Positions 6,579 to 15,296 are shown, counted from the stretch's first letter. The stretch: DNA of 64,000 bases from Cellulomonas humilata (GCF_030814415.1 NZ_JAUSVB010000001.1:1178001-1242000); one strand, 5' to 3'. Numbers and translations are program-made. The notes: generated by a model not told the origin, from the letters alone.

Positions 6579-8462
6579 ATGAACCTTGGTAGGCAGAGCC
6601 CCCCACGTCCCCGACGCAGGCGGACGGCGACGGTGCTGGCCACCGCGCTCGCCGTCGCGCTGGTCCCCCTCGTCGCGGCCCCCGCCGCGCAGGCGGCGGC
6701 GCCCGTCGACCTCGGCCCGAACACGATCGTGTTCGACCCCAGCCAGCCGATCGAGGAGATCCAGGCCACGGTCGACGCGATCGCCACGCAGCAGGTCCCC
6801 GCGCACTTCGGGGAGGGCCGGTACGCGCTGCTGTTCAAGCCCGGCACGTACGGCACGCCCGAGCAGCCGCTGCGGTTCGAGGTCGGCTACTTCACCGAGG
6901 TCGCCGGTCTGGGCCAGGACCCGGGCGACGTGATCATCAACGGCGCGATCGAGGTCTACAACCAGTGCCTGCCCGTGCCCGAGGGTGCGCCGGCGAACTG
7001 CCTCGCGCTGGTCAACTTCTGGCGCTCGCTGTCCAACCTGACCATCCAGTACGCGGCCGGCGACGCCGACGGCTGCCGCAGCTCCGCCAACTTCTGGGCC
7101 GTCTCGCAGGCCGCCCCCATGCGCCGCGTGAACGTCACGGGCGCCAACGTCAGCCTCATGGACTACTGCACCGCGGGCCCGCAGTACGCGTCCGGCGGCT
7201 TCATCGCCGACTCGACGCTGCCCTACGTGGTCAGCGGCAGCCAGCAGCAGTTCCTGGTCCGCAACGGCTCGGTGGCCGGATGGAGCAACAGCGTCTGGAA
7301 CCAGGTGTTCGCGGGCGTCCAGGGCGCTCCGGCCACCGACTTCAGTCCCGTGGTCGGCGAGCCCAAGTACACCACCCTCGACACGACGCCGGTCTCCAAG
7401 GAGAAGCCGTACCTCTACCTCGACGACGCGGGGAAGTACAACGTGTTCGTCCCGTCGGCGCAGAAGGACTCCGCGGGAGCCACGTGGGCCGCGGGCAGCA
7501 CGCCCGGCAAGGCGATCCCGCTGAGCAAGTTCTTTGTCGCCAAGCCCGGTGACAGCGCTGCGAAGATCAACTCCGCGCTGGCCCTGGGCAAGCACGTGCT
7601 GCTCACCCCGGGCGTCTACCACGTGAACAGGACGCTCAACGTGCTGTGGCCCAACCAGGTGGTGCTGGGTCTCGGCCTGGCGACGATCATCCCGGACAAC
7701 GGGGTCGTGGCCATGCAGACGCTCGACGTCCCCGGCATCGACATCGCCGGGATCATGTTCGACGCCGGCACGGTCAACTCCCCGGCGCTGCTCCAGCTGG
7801 GCACCAAGCTCTCGTCGCTCGACGCCAAGCTGAAGAAGCCGCTGCTGAGCAGCGCGAACAACCCGACGGCCGTGCAGGACGTGTTCTTCCGGATCGGCGG
7901 CGAGGCCGTCGGCAAGGCCACCCAGAGCCTCGTGGTCAACACGAACCAGACGATCATCGACCACACCTGGGCGTGGCGGGCCGACCACGGCACCGGCGTC
8001 GGCTGGGACGTGAACACGGCGGAGACCGGCGTGCTGGTCAACGGCAACGACGTCACCGCGACGGGCCTGTTCTCCGAGCACTACCAGAAGTACAACGTCA
8101 TCTGGAACGGCGAGCGCGGCCGCACGATCATGTTCCAGAACGAGCTGCCGTACGACGCGCCCGACCAGGCGTCCTGGCAGCACGACGGCGTCAACGGCTG
8201 GGCCGCGTACAAGGTGAACGACAAGGTCAAGGTGCACGAGGCCTGGGGCATGGGCGCGTACATCTACACCAACGTGAACCCGACCCTGCACGCCACCCGG
8301 GCGTACGAGGTGCCGGTCACGCCGGGCGTGAAGCTGCACAACGTGCTGACGGTCTCGCTGAACGCGGCGGGCACCATCGACCACGTCGTCAACGACACGG
8401 GCGACCCGGTGACGCCGACCTTCGCCGGCCCGAGCACGGTGCTGGAGTGGCCGGTCCCGTGA
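6579..8462 (+). CDS. secreted right-handed beta-helix protein, GH55-like
   Basis: 627 residues. A signal peptide (RRRR, then a hydrophobic core ending AAQA, about 1-38) directs export. The mature part starts PNTIVFDPSQPIEEIQATVDAI and shows repeated beta-helix turns (for example FKPGTYGTPEQPLRFEVGYF, LLTPGVYHVNRTLNV). The C-terminal block WNGERGRTIMFQNELPYDAP, VNGWAAYKV, HEAWGMGAYIYTNVN matches bacterial proteins often misnamed adenylyl cyclase, which I place with family GH55 exo-beta-1,3-glucanases from memory. A role in laminarin or fungal-wall beta-glucan breakdown is therefore inferred. The shorter start is used so the signal peptide is N-terminal. Confidence 0.65.
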   Translation: MNLGRQSPPRPRRRRTATVLATALAVALVPLVAAPAAQAAAPVDLGPNTIVFDPSQPIEEIQATVDAIATQQVPAHFGEGRYALLFKPGTYGTPEQPLRFEVGYFTEVAGLGQDPGDVIINGAIEVYNQCLPVPEGAPANCLALVNFWRSLSNLTIQYAAGDADGCRSSANFWAVSQAAPMRRVNVTGANVSLMDYCTAGPQYASGGFIADSTLPYVVSGSQQQFLVRNGSVAGWSNSVWNQVFAGVQGAPATDFSPVVGEPKYTTLDTTPVSKEKPYLYLDDAGKYNVFVPSAQKDSAGATWAAGSTPGKAIPLSKFFVAKPGDSAAKINSALALGKHVLLTPGVYHVNRTLNVLWPNQVVLGLGLATIIPDNGVVAMQTLDVPGIDIAGIMFDAGTVNSPALLQLGTKLSSLDAKLKKPLLSSANNPTAVQDVFFRIGGEAVGKATQSLVVNTNQTIIDHTWAWRADHGTGVGWDVNTAETGVLVNGNDVTATGLFSEHYQKYNVIWNGERGRTIMFQNELPYDAPDQASWQHDGVNGWAAYKVNDKVKVHEAWGMGAYIYTNVNPTLHATRAYEVPVTPGVKLHNVLTVSLNAAGTIDHVVNDTGDPVTPTFAGPSTVLEWPVP

Positions 8463-8475
8463 CCTGAGGAGTGAC

Positions 8476-8512
8476 GACGAAGGGCCCGGCCGGTGCGGTC
8501 GGGCCCTTCGTC
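8476..8512 (+). terminator. terminator after the GH55-like gene
   Basis: Perfect 13-bp inverted repeat (8476-8488 and 8500-8512) around an 11-nt loop, 13 bp past the stop. It also borders the convergent TetR gene, whose stop is at 8514, so it may work both ways. Confidence 0.8.
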
Positions 8513-8513
8513 A

Positions 8514-9131
8514 TCAGCGTGGCTGCAGGACCGCGCGGCCGGCTCGGCGCAGCGCGCGGCCGACCTCCGTCGGCTCGACCCCGGTCCCCGTGGCCATCGC
8601 GCCGTCCCGCAGCATGACGAGCTGCACCGCGACCGACCGCGGCTCGGGCAGGCCCAGCTCGACGACCAGCTCCTCGGCCGCGGCCCGGAGCCACTCGCGG
8701 TGCCGCTCGGCCACGGCACGGACCGGGTGCGCCACGTCGGGGTACTCCGCGGCGGCGTTGAGGAACGGGCACCCGCGGAACCCGGCGCCGCAGACCTGCG
8801 CCGCGAGCCGGTCCGCGTAGGCCGCGAGGACCGCAGCCGGGTCGCCGGCGTGCTCGACGCGCCAGGTGGTGACGGCGTGCCGTTCCGCCGCGGCGACGGT
8901 CTCGAGGTACGCCTCGACGAGGTTGTCCTTCGTCGGGAAGTGCCGGTAGAAGGTCACCTTGGTCACCCCCACCTCCGCCATGACGGCGTCGGCGCTGACC
9001 GCGCGGATCCCCTCGCGGTAGAACCTCGGCGCCGCCACGTCGAGGATCCGGCGCGCCACTTCCGACTGGCCGCCGTCGCGAGTCGGCCGCCCGACGACGG
9101 GCGCACCTAGCGGCGGGACGTCGACGATCAC
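8514..9131 (-). CDS. TetR/AcrR-family regulator (DoxX-linked)
   Basis: 205 residues. The N-terminal HTH reads ARRILDVAAPRFYREGIRAVSADAVMAEVGVTKVTFYRHFPTKDNLVEAYL (about 25-75), a textbook TetR DNA-binding domain. The ligand domain contains FRGCPFLNAAAEYPD, typical of TetR proteins paired with DoxX-type membrane proteins. The GTG start at 9131 overlaps the stop of doxX by 4 bp (GTGA), so the two are translationally coupled and the repressor is made with its target. A candidate operator lies upstream of doxX at 9662-9683. Confidence 0.85.
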   Translation of the reverse strand: MIVDVPPLGAPVVGRPTRDGGQSEVARRILDVAAPRFYREGIRAVSADAVMAEVGVTKVTFYRHFPTKDNLVEAYLETVAAAERHAVTTWRVEHAGDPAAVLAAYADRLAAQVCGAGFRGCPFLNAAAEYPDVAHPVRAVAERHREWLRAAAEELVVELGLPEPRSVAVQLVMLRDGAMATGTGVEPTEVGRALRRAGRAVLQPR

Positions 9132-9649
9132 CGCTCGACGGTCTCCGCCGCCGCCGCCGCACGCAGCGCGCGCCACGCACCGGTGGACCAGAGCGCCCAG
9201 AGCACCAGCAGCGGCTGCCCGACCAGGCGGACGGCGCGCGCGGTGTCCGACTCGAGCCCGAAGGCGTCCGTCCGCGTGACCAGCTGGGAGATGTTCCCGG
9301 GGAAGATCGCCACGAAGAAGCCGGCGACTATCCACCCGACGGCCGCCCGACGGCGACCGGGCGCCGCGAGCAGCGCGCAGCCGAGCGCGATCTCCACCAC
9401 CCCGGACACGAGCACCACGGTGTCGGGGTCCGCCGGGAACCACGGGGGCACCTGCGCCTGGAACTCCTCGCGCGCGGTCGTCAGGTGCGACGTCCCCGCG
9501 AACGCGAGGGCTGCGCCGAGGCCCAGGCGCCCGACCGTGCGGCGCACGCTGCTGCCTCGGGTGGGCGGGTCCGCGATCACCTCGCCGCGCAGCACGGAGG
9601 CGAACGCGCGAGCGGTCCGCGCGACGAGGGTGGTGTCGAGGACGGCCAC
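9128..9649 (-). CDS. DoxX-like integral membrane protein
   Basis: 173 residues with four predicted membrane helices: LGLGAALAFAGTSHLTTAREEFQAQVPPW, DTVVLVSGVVEIALGCALLAA, AAVGWIVAGFFVAIFPGNISQL and AVRLVGQPLLVLWALW. The PPWFP and FPGNISQ segments are characteristic of the DoxX/SURF4-like family. Family members sit in redox and thiol-stress systems, but biochemical function is poorly defined. Starts at GTG 9649, preceded by AAGGAG. It is the first gene of a two-gene operon with the TetR regulator. Confidence 0.75.
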   Translation of the reverse strand: MAVLDTTLVARTARAFASVLRGEVIADPPTRGSSVRRTVGRLGLGAALAFAGTSHLTTAREEFQAQVPPWFPADPDTVVLVSGVVEIALGCALLAAPGRRRAAVGWIVAGFFVAIFPGNISQLVTRTDAFGLESDTARAVRLVGQPLLVLWALWSTGAWRALRAAAAAETVER

Positions 9650-9661
9650 GAGCGCTCCTTG

Positions 9662-9683
9662 GTAGACGAACTAGTCCACCTAC
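9662..9683. promoter_or_regulatory. imperfect palindrome, candidate TetR operator
   Basis: A 22-bp dyad centred on ACTAGT with GTAG and CTAC at its ends lies 13 bp upstream of the doxX start, overlapping the likely promoter (TAGGTG/TAGTTC on the minus strand). Position and length fit autorepression by the TetR protein encoded downstream. Confidence 0.45.
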
Positions 9684-9720
9684 CGTACGGCCGCGGGCGG
9701 GCGCACGCCTCCGGGCGGGC

Positions 9721-10140
9721 TCAGTCGTCCGGCAGGGCGAGGCCGAAGATCCGGCGCTGCGGTGCGGCGAGGGTGTCGGCGCCGGGCTCGGGCTGAGGGA
9801 ACCCGCCCGCGCGAGGCGGCCCGACCCAGAGCCGCCGGCCGTCGCCGTCGCGGTACACCTGGCCCGTCGTGACGAGCCGCGCGCGGCCGGCGGTGGCGAA
9901 CTGCGCGCGCACGGACGCCTCGTGCGACGGCGGGACGAAGCCGACCGTGTGGTTGCGGCACACGAGCACGACGTGCTCGCCGCCCTCCGTCTCGAACGTG
10001 AGGTCGACGCGCACGGGCGCGGACGAGCCGCGCTCGACGCCGGTCAGCGCCGCCGCCAGGCCGATCTGCAGCGCGGCCGCCTCACCGGCGACGAAGCCGT
10101 CGCCGACGTCGGCGGTGACCCGCCCTCGGCGCGTGAACAT
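9721..10140 (-). CDS. hypothetical protein
   Basis: 139 residues, soluble, unrecognised. Visible segments are DVGDGFVAGEAAALQIGLAAAL, a central strand-rich part with DLTFETEGGEHVVLVCRNHTVGFVPPSHEASVRAQFA, and VYRDGDGRRLWVGPPR near the end. The Met at 10140 is the nearest in-frame ATG to the conserved-looking part, but a GTG two codons upstream is also possible. It is divergent from the DGPF/ECF42 module, whose promoter lies between them. No functional inference is made. Confidence 0.55.
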   Translation of the reverse strand: MFTRRGRVTADVGDGFVAGEAAALQIGLAAALTGVERGSSAPVRVDLTFETEGGEHVVLVCRNHTVGFVPPSHEASVRAQFATAGRARLVTTGQVYRDGDGRRLWVGPPRAGGFPQPEPGADTLAAPQRRIFGLALPDD

Positions 10141-10190
10141 CCTCACGGCACCAGCGTCCCATCTGCCGCGCGACATTCGTCGTCGTCCCG

Positions 10191-10217
10191 TGTCGAAGAA
10201 CGCGATCCCCGTTCGAC
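10191..10217 (+). promoter_or_regulatory. ECF42-type promoter upstream of the first DGPF gene
   Basis: TGTCGA at 10191-10196 and CGAC at 10214-10217, spaced by 17 nt. This matches the -35 TGTCGA and -10 CGA/TC reported for ECF42 sigma factors. The same pair with the same spacer occurs before the second DGPF gene (15689-15717). A TAGCGT at 10246-10251 could give a second, housekeeping start. Confidence 0.6.
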
Positions 10218-10281
10218 GACACAGGTGAAGGCCCGTCACCGGCACTAGCGTCGAGACGGCACCCACACGAAGGAGATCACC

Positions 10282-10713
10282 ATGAAGGTCCTGGTCATGA
10301 TCAAGGGCGAGGGAGCCGACGAGGACAAGGTCGCCCCCACCGACGAGATGTTCGCCGAGATGAACGTCTACAACGAGCAGCTGGTGAACGCCGGGATCAT
10401 GCTCGCCGGCGAAGGTCTGAAGTCCAGCAGCAACGGCGCGAAGGTCGTCTGGGACACCAGCGGGGAGGTCTCGGTCGTCGACGGCCCGTTCACGGAGTCG
10501 AAGGAGATCGTCGCGGGCTACTGGATCTGGCAGGTGAGCTCGCTGGACGAGGCCGTCGAGTGGGCCAAGCGCTGCCCGTCGACCCCCGAGCTGCGCTCGG
10601 AGCTGGAGATCCGGCCGTTCTTCGAGATGGAGGACTTCGCCCAGGTGGTGTCGCCCGAGATCCTCGCGAAGGAGCAGGCGCTGGTGGACCGGGTCAAGGA
10701 GCAGCACGGCTGA
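10282..10713 (+). CDS. YciI-like DGPF-domain protein (ECF42 partner)
   Basis: 143 residues, starting at ATG 10282 behind a good AAGGAG. The sequence MKVLVMIKGEGADED, ... VVDGPFTESKEIVAGYWIWQVSSLDEAVEWAKRCP is the YCII/DGPF fold, with DGPF at about residues 67-70. These ferredoxin-like small proteins are the constant genomic partners of ECF42 sigma factors, and their biochemical role is unknown. The stop codon overlaps the sigma-factor start by 1 bp (TGATG), so the pair is co-translated. Confidence 0.9.
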   Translation: MKVLVMIKGEGADEDKVAPTDEMFAEMNVYNEQLVNAGIMLAGEGLKSSSNGAKVVWDTSGEVSVVDGPFTESKEIVAGYWIWQVSSLDEAVEWAKRCPSTPELRSELEIRPFFEMEDFAQVVSPEILAKEQALVDRVKEQHG

Positions 10714-11969
10714 TGGCGGACGCGCGGCGGACGGTCGAGATCATCTGGCGGATCGAGTCGCCGCGCCTCATCGCCGCCCTGACCCGCCTGGTCCGGGACG
10801 TCGGGCTGGCCGAGGAGCTGGCGCAGGACGCGTTCGTCACCGCGCTGGAGCAGTGGCCGGTCACGGGTGTCCCGGACAAGCCCGGCGCGTGGCTCATGGT
10901 CACGGCTCGGCACCGGGCGATCGACCTGATCCGGCGGGAGCAGAACCGGGACGCCAAGTACGCGCTGCTCGCGGCGAAGATCGCCGACGAGGGACCCGCG
11001 GACCGGATCGTCGACGAGCCCATCGCCGACGACCTGCTCGCGCTGGTGTTCCTGACCTGTCACCCGGTGCTGCCGCGGGACTCGCGGATCGCGCTCACCC
11101 TGCGCCTCGTCGGAGGGCTCACCACCGACGAGATCGCGCGCGCGTACCTGGTGCCGTCGTCGACCGTCGGGCAGCGGATCTCCCGCGCCAAGCGCACGCT
11201 CGCGGAGGCGCACGTGCCGTTCGAGGTCCCGCAGACCGACCAGCTGCCCGCGCGCGTGGGCTCGGTGCTCGAGGTGCTCTACGTGATCTTCACCGAGGGG
11301 CACGCCGCGACGTCGGGTTCCACGTGGGTACGTCGGGACCTTGCCGACGAGGCGATGCGGCTGGGCCGGGTGCTCGCCGCACTCCTGCCGCGCGAGCCGG
11401 AGGTGCACGGGCTGGTCGCGCTGATGGAGCTGCAGGCGTCCCGGTTCGACGCCCGCGGGGACGGCGTGCTGCTGCCGGACCAGGACCGTCGATTCTGGGA
11501 CCAGGCCCTGATCGAGCACGGGCTCGGGGCGCTGGACCGGGCGACGACGCTGGGCAGGCCGCTCGGTCCGTACACCGTGCAGGCGGCGATCGCGGCGTGC
11601 CACAGCCGTGCCCGGACGTTCGAGGACACCGACTGGGAGGCGATCGTGGCCCTCTACGACGCGCTCGCGCAGCTGACCCCGTCGCCGGTCGTCGAGCTCA
11701 ATCGTGCGGTCGCCGTCCTGCACGCGGACGGCCCGGAGGCCGCGCTGCTGGCGATCGACGCCATCCGTCACGACCCGCGGCTCGCCCGCTACCACCTGCT
11801 CGGCGCGGTGCGGGCTGACGTGCTGGCCCGGCTCGGGCGTGTCGACGAGGCCGCCGAGGAGCTCGAGCGCGCCGCGGCCCTGGCCCCGACGAAGCGGGAG
11901 CGGAACCTGCTGATGGCCCGGTCGGCGGCCGTCGCGGAATCTCCCGTGCTCGATGTCGGAGGCGACTGA
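10713..11969 (+). CDS. ECF42-family RNA polymerase sigma factor with C-terminal TPR-like extension
   Basis: 418 residues. Sigma-2 region: IESPRLIAALTRLVRDVGLAEELAQDAFVTALEQWP, then PGAWLMVTARHRAIDLIRRE. Sigma-4 region: DSRIALTLRLVGGLTTDEIARAYLVPSSTVGQRISRAKRTL (about 125-165). The C-terminal half (about 180-418) is helical, with the ECF42 block GRPLGPYTVQAAIAACHSRA and the TPR-like LTPSPVVELNRAVAVLHADGPEAALLAID. In ECF42 proteins the C-terminal part replaces an anti-sigma factor and is needed for activity. It is coupled to the upstream DGPF gene and is probably autoregulated from the TGTCGA promoter. Confidence 0.9.
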   Translation: MADARRTVEIIWRIESPRLIAALTRLVRDVGLAEELAQDAFVTALEQWPVTGVPDKPGAWLMVTARHRAIDLIRREQNRDAKYALLAAKIADEGPADRIVDEPIADDLLALVFLTCHPVLPRDSRIALTLRLVGGLTTDEIARAYLVPSSTVGQRISRAKRTLAEAHVPFEVPQTDQLPARVGSVLEVLYVIFTEGHAATSGSTWVRRDLADEAMRLGRVLAALLPREPEVHGLVALMELQASRFDARGDGVLLPDQDRRFWDQALIEHGLGALDRATTLGRPLGPYTVQAAIAACHSRARTFEDTDWEAIVALYDALAQLTPSPVVELNRAVAVLHADGPEAALLAIDAIRHDPRLARYHLLGAVRADVLARLGRVDEAAEELERAAALAPTKRERNLLMARSAAVAESPVLDVGGD

Positions 11970-11973
11970 GACG

Positions 11974-13245
11974 ATGGCGGGCATGACCGAGGAGACCCCC
12001 ACGGAGACGCTCGTCGACGAGCGGCCGGGCTGGCGTCGGCAGACCACGATCTTCCTCACCGGGCAGACGGTCTCGCTGTTCGGCTCGATGCTCGTGCAGT
12101 ACGCCGTGATGTGGCACCTGACCCTGGAGACCAAGTCCGGCGGGGTCATGGCCCTGTACGCGGTGTTCGGCTTCCTGCCGCAGGCCGTCATCTCGATCTT
12201 CGGCGGCGTCTGGGCGGACCGGCTGGACCGCAAGAAGCTGATCATCGGTGCGGACGCCACCATCGCGGTCGTCACCCTGGCCCTGGCGATGTTCATGGCG
12301 GCCGGTGCCACCGACCTCTGGCTGATCTTCGTCGCGATCGCCATCCGCTCGGCCGGCGCGGGTATCCAGATGCCCGCCGTCGCTGCCCTGCTGCCGCAGA
12401 TCGTCCCCGCGGACAAGCTCATGCGGGTCAACGGCATCAACGGCACCATCCAGTCGGCCATGATGCTCGTCGCCCCCGCGGCCGCCGCCGCGGTCTACGC
12501 CAGCATGTCGATCGTGGCGGTGTTCTACATCGACGTCGTCACCGCGGTCATCGGCATCGGCCTGCTGCTGATGGTCACCGTGCCGCGGCTGGTCCGCTCC
12601 GAGGAGTCGAAGGACCTCGGCTACTTCGACGACCTGGTCGGCGGCGTGAAGTACATCGTCACCCACGCGTTCGTGCGCTGGATCCTCGTGCTCTACGCGG
12701 TCGTGTTCGTGCTCATCGTGGCCCCCTCGTTCCTGACCCCGCTGATGATCGTGCGGACGTTCGGCGAGGAGGTGTGGAAGCTCACCGTGAACGAGCTCGC
12801 GTTCAGCATCGGCATGGTGCTCGGCGGCGCAGCCGTCGCGGCCTGGGCGGGGAAGTGGAACCGCGTGCGGATGATCCTGATCTCGACGCTGGTGTTCGGC
12901 GTCATCTCGATCGGCCTCGGGCTGTCCACCAACCTCTGGGTGTTCTTCGCGTTCATGTTCCTGCTCGGCCTGTCCGTGCCCGCCTTCTCGACGCCGTCCT
13001 TCACGGTGCTGCAGGAGACCGTCGAGCCCGAGATGCAGGGGCGCGTGTTCGGGTTCGTGGGGATCGTCATGGCGCTGTCGATGCCGTTCGGCATGGCGGT
13101 GTTCGGGCCGCTGGCGGACACGTTCAGCGTGGAGTCGCTGCTCATCTGGGCGGGAGTCGCGCTGCTGCTCGTCGTGGCGCTCGCGCTCGCCGTGCCCGGC
13201 GGCCGGCGGGCGATGCACGCCGCGAACGAGCACGCGACGGTCTGA
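11974..13245 (+). CDS. MFS efflux transporter (MFS_3 / macrolide-efflux type)
   Basis: 423 residues and 12 predicted helices. N-terminal half: QTTIFLTGQTVSLFGSMLVQYAVMWHLTLETKSG, then the motif-A-like GGVWADRLDRKKLIIGADA (residues about 77-95). The second half ends LLIWAGVALLLVVALALAVPGGRRA. This pattern (FLTGQ.VSLFGS, WADRLDRKK) is that of Mef-type drug exporters. Substrate unknown. The ATG at 11974 is chosen because GGAGG (11958-11962) precedes it. An ATG at 11953 would overlap the sigma factor. It is likely co-transcribed with the ECF42 unit, which often precedes transporters or enzymes. Confidence 0.85.
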   Translation: MAGMTEETPTETLVDERPGWRRQTTIFLTGQTVSLFGSMLVQYAVMWHLTLETKSGGVMALYAVFGFLPQAVISIFGGVWADRLDRKKLIIGADATIAVVTLALAMFMAAGATDLWLIFVAIAIRSAGAGIQMPAVAALLPQIVPADKLMRVNGINGTIQSAMMLVAPAAAAAVYASMSIVAVFYIDVVTAVIGIGLLLMVTVPRLVRSEESKDLGYFDDLVGGVKYIVTHAFVRWILVLYAVVFVLIVAPSFLTPLMIVRTFGEEVWKLTVNELAFSIGMVLGGAAVAAWAGKWNRVRMILISTLVFGVISIGLGLSTNLWVFFAFMFLLGLSVPAFSTPSFTVLQETVEPEMQGRVFGFVGIVMALSMPFGMAVFGPLADTFSVESLLIWAGVALLLVVALALAVPGGRRAMHAANEHATV

Positions 13246-13286
13246 GCGGCCCGGCGTCGGGCTGCGTCGTCGGGCAGGATGACGCC

Positions 13287-13928
13287 ATGCTCGCGTCGAT
13301 CACCCTCGCCGGTCGTCACGTCCGGCTGGAGCCGCTCGCCCTGACCCATGTCGACGGCCTCGCGGCGGCCGCCGCGGAGGAACGGGGCAGCTACGGGTAC
13401 ACGTGGGTGCCCGACGGGCTCGACGAGACGCGGACCTACGTCGAGGCGGCGCTGGAGCATGCGGCCGGCGGGCGCGCGATGCCGTTCGCGGTCCGACGAC
13501 TCTCCGACGACGCGATCGTCGGCAGCACGCGGTTCCTCGACCTCGAGGTGTTCCCGAACCCGGCGCCCTGGCCGCCCGGCATCGGGACCGGCCCGGTGCC
13601 CAGCGACGAGAACCCACCGTCCGTCGCCGAGATCGGCAGCACCTGGTACGCCGCGTCGGCGCAGCGGACCGCGATCAACACCGAGGCCAAGCTGCTCCTG
13701 CTGACGCACGCGTTCGAGACGTGGCGGTCGCTGCGCGTGACGCTGAAGACGGATGCGCGCAACGCGGCGTCGCGGCGGGCGATCGAGCGGATCGGCGGCC
13801 GGCTCGAGGGCGTCCGCCGGGTCCACACCGTCGCGACGGACGGCGGCCTGCGGGACACGGCGTACTTCTCGATCGTCGCCGCGGAGTGGTTCGTCGTCCG
13901 CGCCGGCCTGGTCGCCCGCCTGACGTAA
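13287..13928 (+). CDS. GNAT-family N-acetyltransferase (RimJ/RimL type)
   Basis: 213 residues. It shows the GNAT_3 arrangement: HVRLEPLALTHVDGLAAAAAEE at the N-terminus, PFAVRRLSDDAIVGSTRFLDLEV in the core, EIGSTWYAASAQRTAINTEAKLLLLTHAFETWRSLRVTLKTDARNAASRRAIERIGGRLEGVRR for acetyl-CoA binding and the conserved Asn-x-x-Ser (NAASRRAIERIG), and the C-terminal Tyr (DTAYFSIVAAEW). Substrate unknown, likely an amino group on a peptide or small molecule. Downstream is a tandem palindromic repeat and a convergent sigma-factor gene. Confidence 0.85.
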   Translation: MLASITLAGRHVRLEPLALTHVDGLAAAAAEERGSYGYTWVPDGLDETRTYVEAALEHAAGGRAMPFAVRRLSDDAIVGSTRFLDLEVFPNPAPWPPGIGTGPVPSDENPPSVAEIGSTWYAASAQRTAINTEAKLLLLTHAFETWRSLRVTLKTDARNAASRRAIERIGGRLEGVRRVHTVATDGGLRDTAYFSIVAAEWFVVRAGLVARLT

Positions 13929-13956
13929 CAGCCGCACACACCCCCGCTGCCCGCGA

Positions 13957-14001
13957 CAACGTCCGCACATCAACGCGTTCCAACGCTCCTTTGTGCGGAC
14001 G
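13957..14001. repeat. tandem palindromic repeat, copy 1 (45 bp)
   Basis: Identical to copy 2 (14018-14062) except at one position (T13990 against G14051). The starts are 61 bp apart. Each copy opens with CAACGTCCGCACA and closes with TGTGCGGACG, so each can fold as a hairpin, with an AACGCGTT palindrome in the loop. It lies between convergent genes 29 bp after the GNAT stop. Confidence 0.85.
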
Positions 14002-14017
14002 CAACGCGTGTGTACTC

Positions 14018-14065
14018 CAACGTCCGCACATCAACGCGTTCCAACGCTCCGTTGTGCGGACGTTG
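14018..14065. repeat. tandem palindromic repeat, copy 2
   Basis: Arms CAACGTCCGCACA (14018-14030) and TGTGCGGACGTTG (14053-14065) are perfectly complementary over 13 bp around a 22-nt loop. The repeat ends 25 bp before the stop of the convergent ECF42 gene. It may serve as a bidirectional terminator or be a dispersed palindromic element. Confidence 0.85.
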
Positions 14066-14090
14066 CGGGTGGCGGAACCGCGGCGGCGGC

Positions 14091-15287
14091 CTAGGGGAGT
14101 GCGGTCGCGGTGCGTTGGCGGAGGAGGAAGTCGCGCTCCGACTCGTTCACGGTCAGAGCCGCGGCTTCGTCGTAGGCCGCGATCGCCTCGGACGGTCGGT
14201 CCAGGCGGCGCAGGAGGTCGGCGCGGACCGCGTGGAACAGGTAGAAGCGTTCCAGCGGCAGGTCGTCCACGAGCGCGAGCCCGGCCTCAGGGCCGTCCAG
14301 CTCGGCGACGGCGACCGCGCGGTTGAGGGCGACCACCGGGCTCGGCGCGATCGACATCAGCTGGTCGTAGAGGATGACGATCTGCCGCCAGTCGGTCCCG
14401 GCGGGCTCGCTGTGCACCGCCTGCATCGCCGCCTGCAGCTGGTACGGACCGAGGTGGTCGCGCCGCAGGCACCGGCGCACGAGCTCGCGGCCCTCGTCGA
14501 GCCGGGACTCGTCCCAGAGCGACCGGTCCTGGTCGCGCAGCAGGACGAGCGAGCCGTCGGCTGCTACGCGGGCGTCGCGGCGGGCGTCGGTGAGGAGCAT
14601 GAGTGCCAGCAAGCCGAGCGCCTCGGGCTCGTCGGGCATGAGCTCGACCAGCACGCGGCCCAGCCGGATCGCCTCGGCGCACAGGTCGCCGCGCGTGAGG
14701 GCGCCGGCGCCGGTGGTGAACACGAGGTAGACGACCGCGAGCACCGCCCGGAGCCGGTCGGGCAGGTCGGCGTCGGACGGCACGCGGTAAGGGATGCGGG
14801 CGTCGCGGATCTTGCCCTTGGCGCGCACCAGGCGCTGGGCCATCGTCGGCTCGGGCACGAGGAACGCCCGCGCGATCTCCTCGGTGCTCAGCCCGCCGAG
14901 CAGCCGGAGCGTGAGCGCCACCTGCGCCTCGACGGACAGGGCCGGGTGGCAGCACGTGAAGACGAGCCGCAGCCGGTCGTCGCGCACGGGCCCCTCCTCC
15001 ACCGGGTCGTCGCGCTGGTGCAGCAGGACCGCCTGCGCGTGCCGGTCGTCGCGCGACGCCTCCCGGCGCAGCCGGTCGATCGCCTTGCGCTTGGCCGTCG
15101 TGATGATCCAGCCGGCCGGGCTGGGTGGGACGCCGTCGGTCGGCCAGTGCTGCACGGCGGCGACGAACGCCTCCTGCACGGACTCCTCGGCGACGTCCAG
15201 GTCACCGAACGACCGGGCGAGGACCGCGACCGCGCGGCCGTGCTCCGCGCGGAACACCCGCGCGATCGCGTCCTCGTCAGTGCCCAC
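14091..15287 (-). CDS. second ECF42-family sigma factor with C-terminal TPR-like extension
   Basis: 398 residues. Sigma-2: [44 protein letters not shown], then [20 protein letters not shown]. Sigma-4: [44 protein letters not shown]. The C-terminal ECF42 block [65 protein letters not shown] is complete. It differs from the copy at 10713 (for example EPTMAQRL against SSTVGQRI in the recognition helix), so it is a paralogue, not a recent duplicate. It starts 9 bp after the DGPF stop and is co-transcribed with it. Confidence 0.9.
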   Translation of the reverse strand: MGTDEDAIARVFRAEHGRAVAVLARSFGDLDVAEESVQEAFVAAVQHWPTDGVPPSPAGWIITTAKRKAIDRLRREASRDDRHAQAVLLHQRDDPVEEGPVRDDRLRLVFTCCHPALSVEAQVALTLRLLGGLSTEEIARAFLVPEPTMAQRLVRAKGKIRDARIPYRVPSDADLPDRLRAVLAVVYLVFTTGAGALTRGDLCAEAIRLGRVLVELMPDEPEALGLLALMLLTDARRDARVAADGSLVLLRDQDRSLWDESRLDEGRELVRRCLRRDHLGPYQLQAAMQAVHSEPAGTDWRQIVILYDQLMSIAPSPVVALNRAVAVAELDGPEAGLALVDDLPLERFYLFHAVRADLLRRLDRPSEAIAAYDEAAALTVNESERDFLLRQRTATALP

Positions 15288-15296
15288 GGAGGGCCA

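Noticed and set aside
6258-8384. 708-codon open frame on the minus strand
   Set aside because: Antisense to the GH55-like gene, low complexity VDLRRGH-type sequence, no signal or motif.
10246-10251. TAGCGT upstream of the first DGPF gene as a leaderless promoter
   Set aside because: It is 30 nt from the ATG, which has its own AAGGAG, so a leaderless start is excluded. It may be a secondary -10.
13957-14065. Could the two 45-bp repeats be a CRISPR array?
   Set aside because: Only two copies with a 16-bp gap, long inverted repeats inside each unit, and no cas genes.
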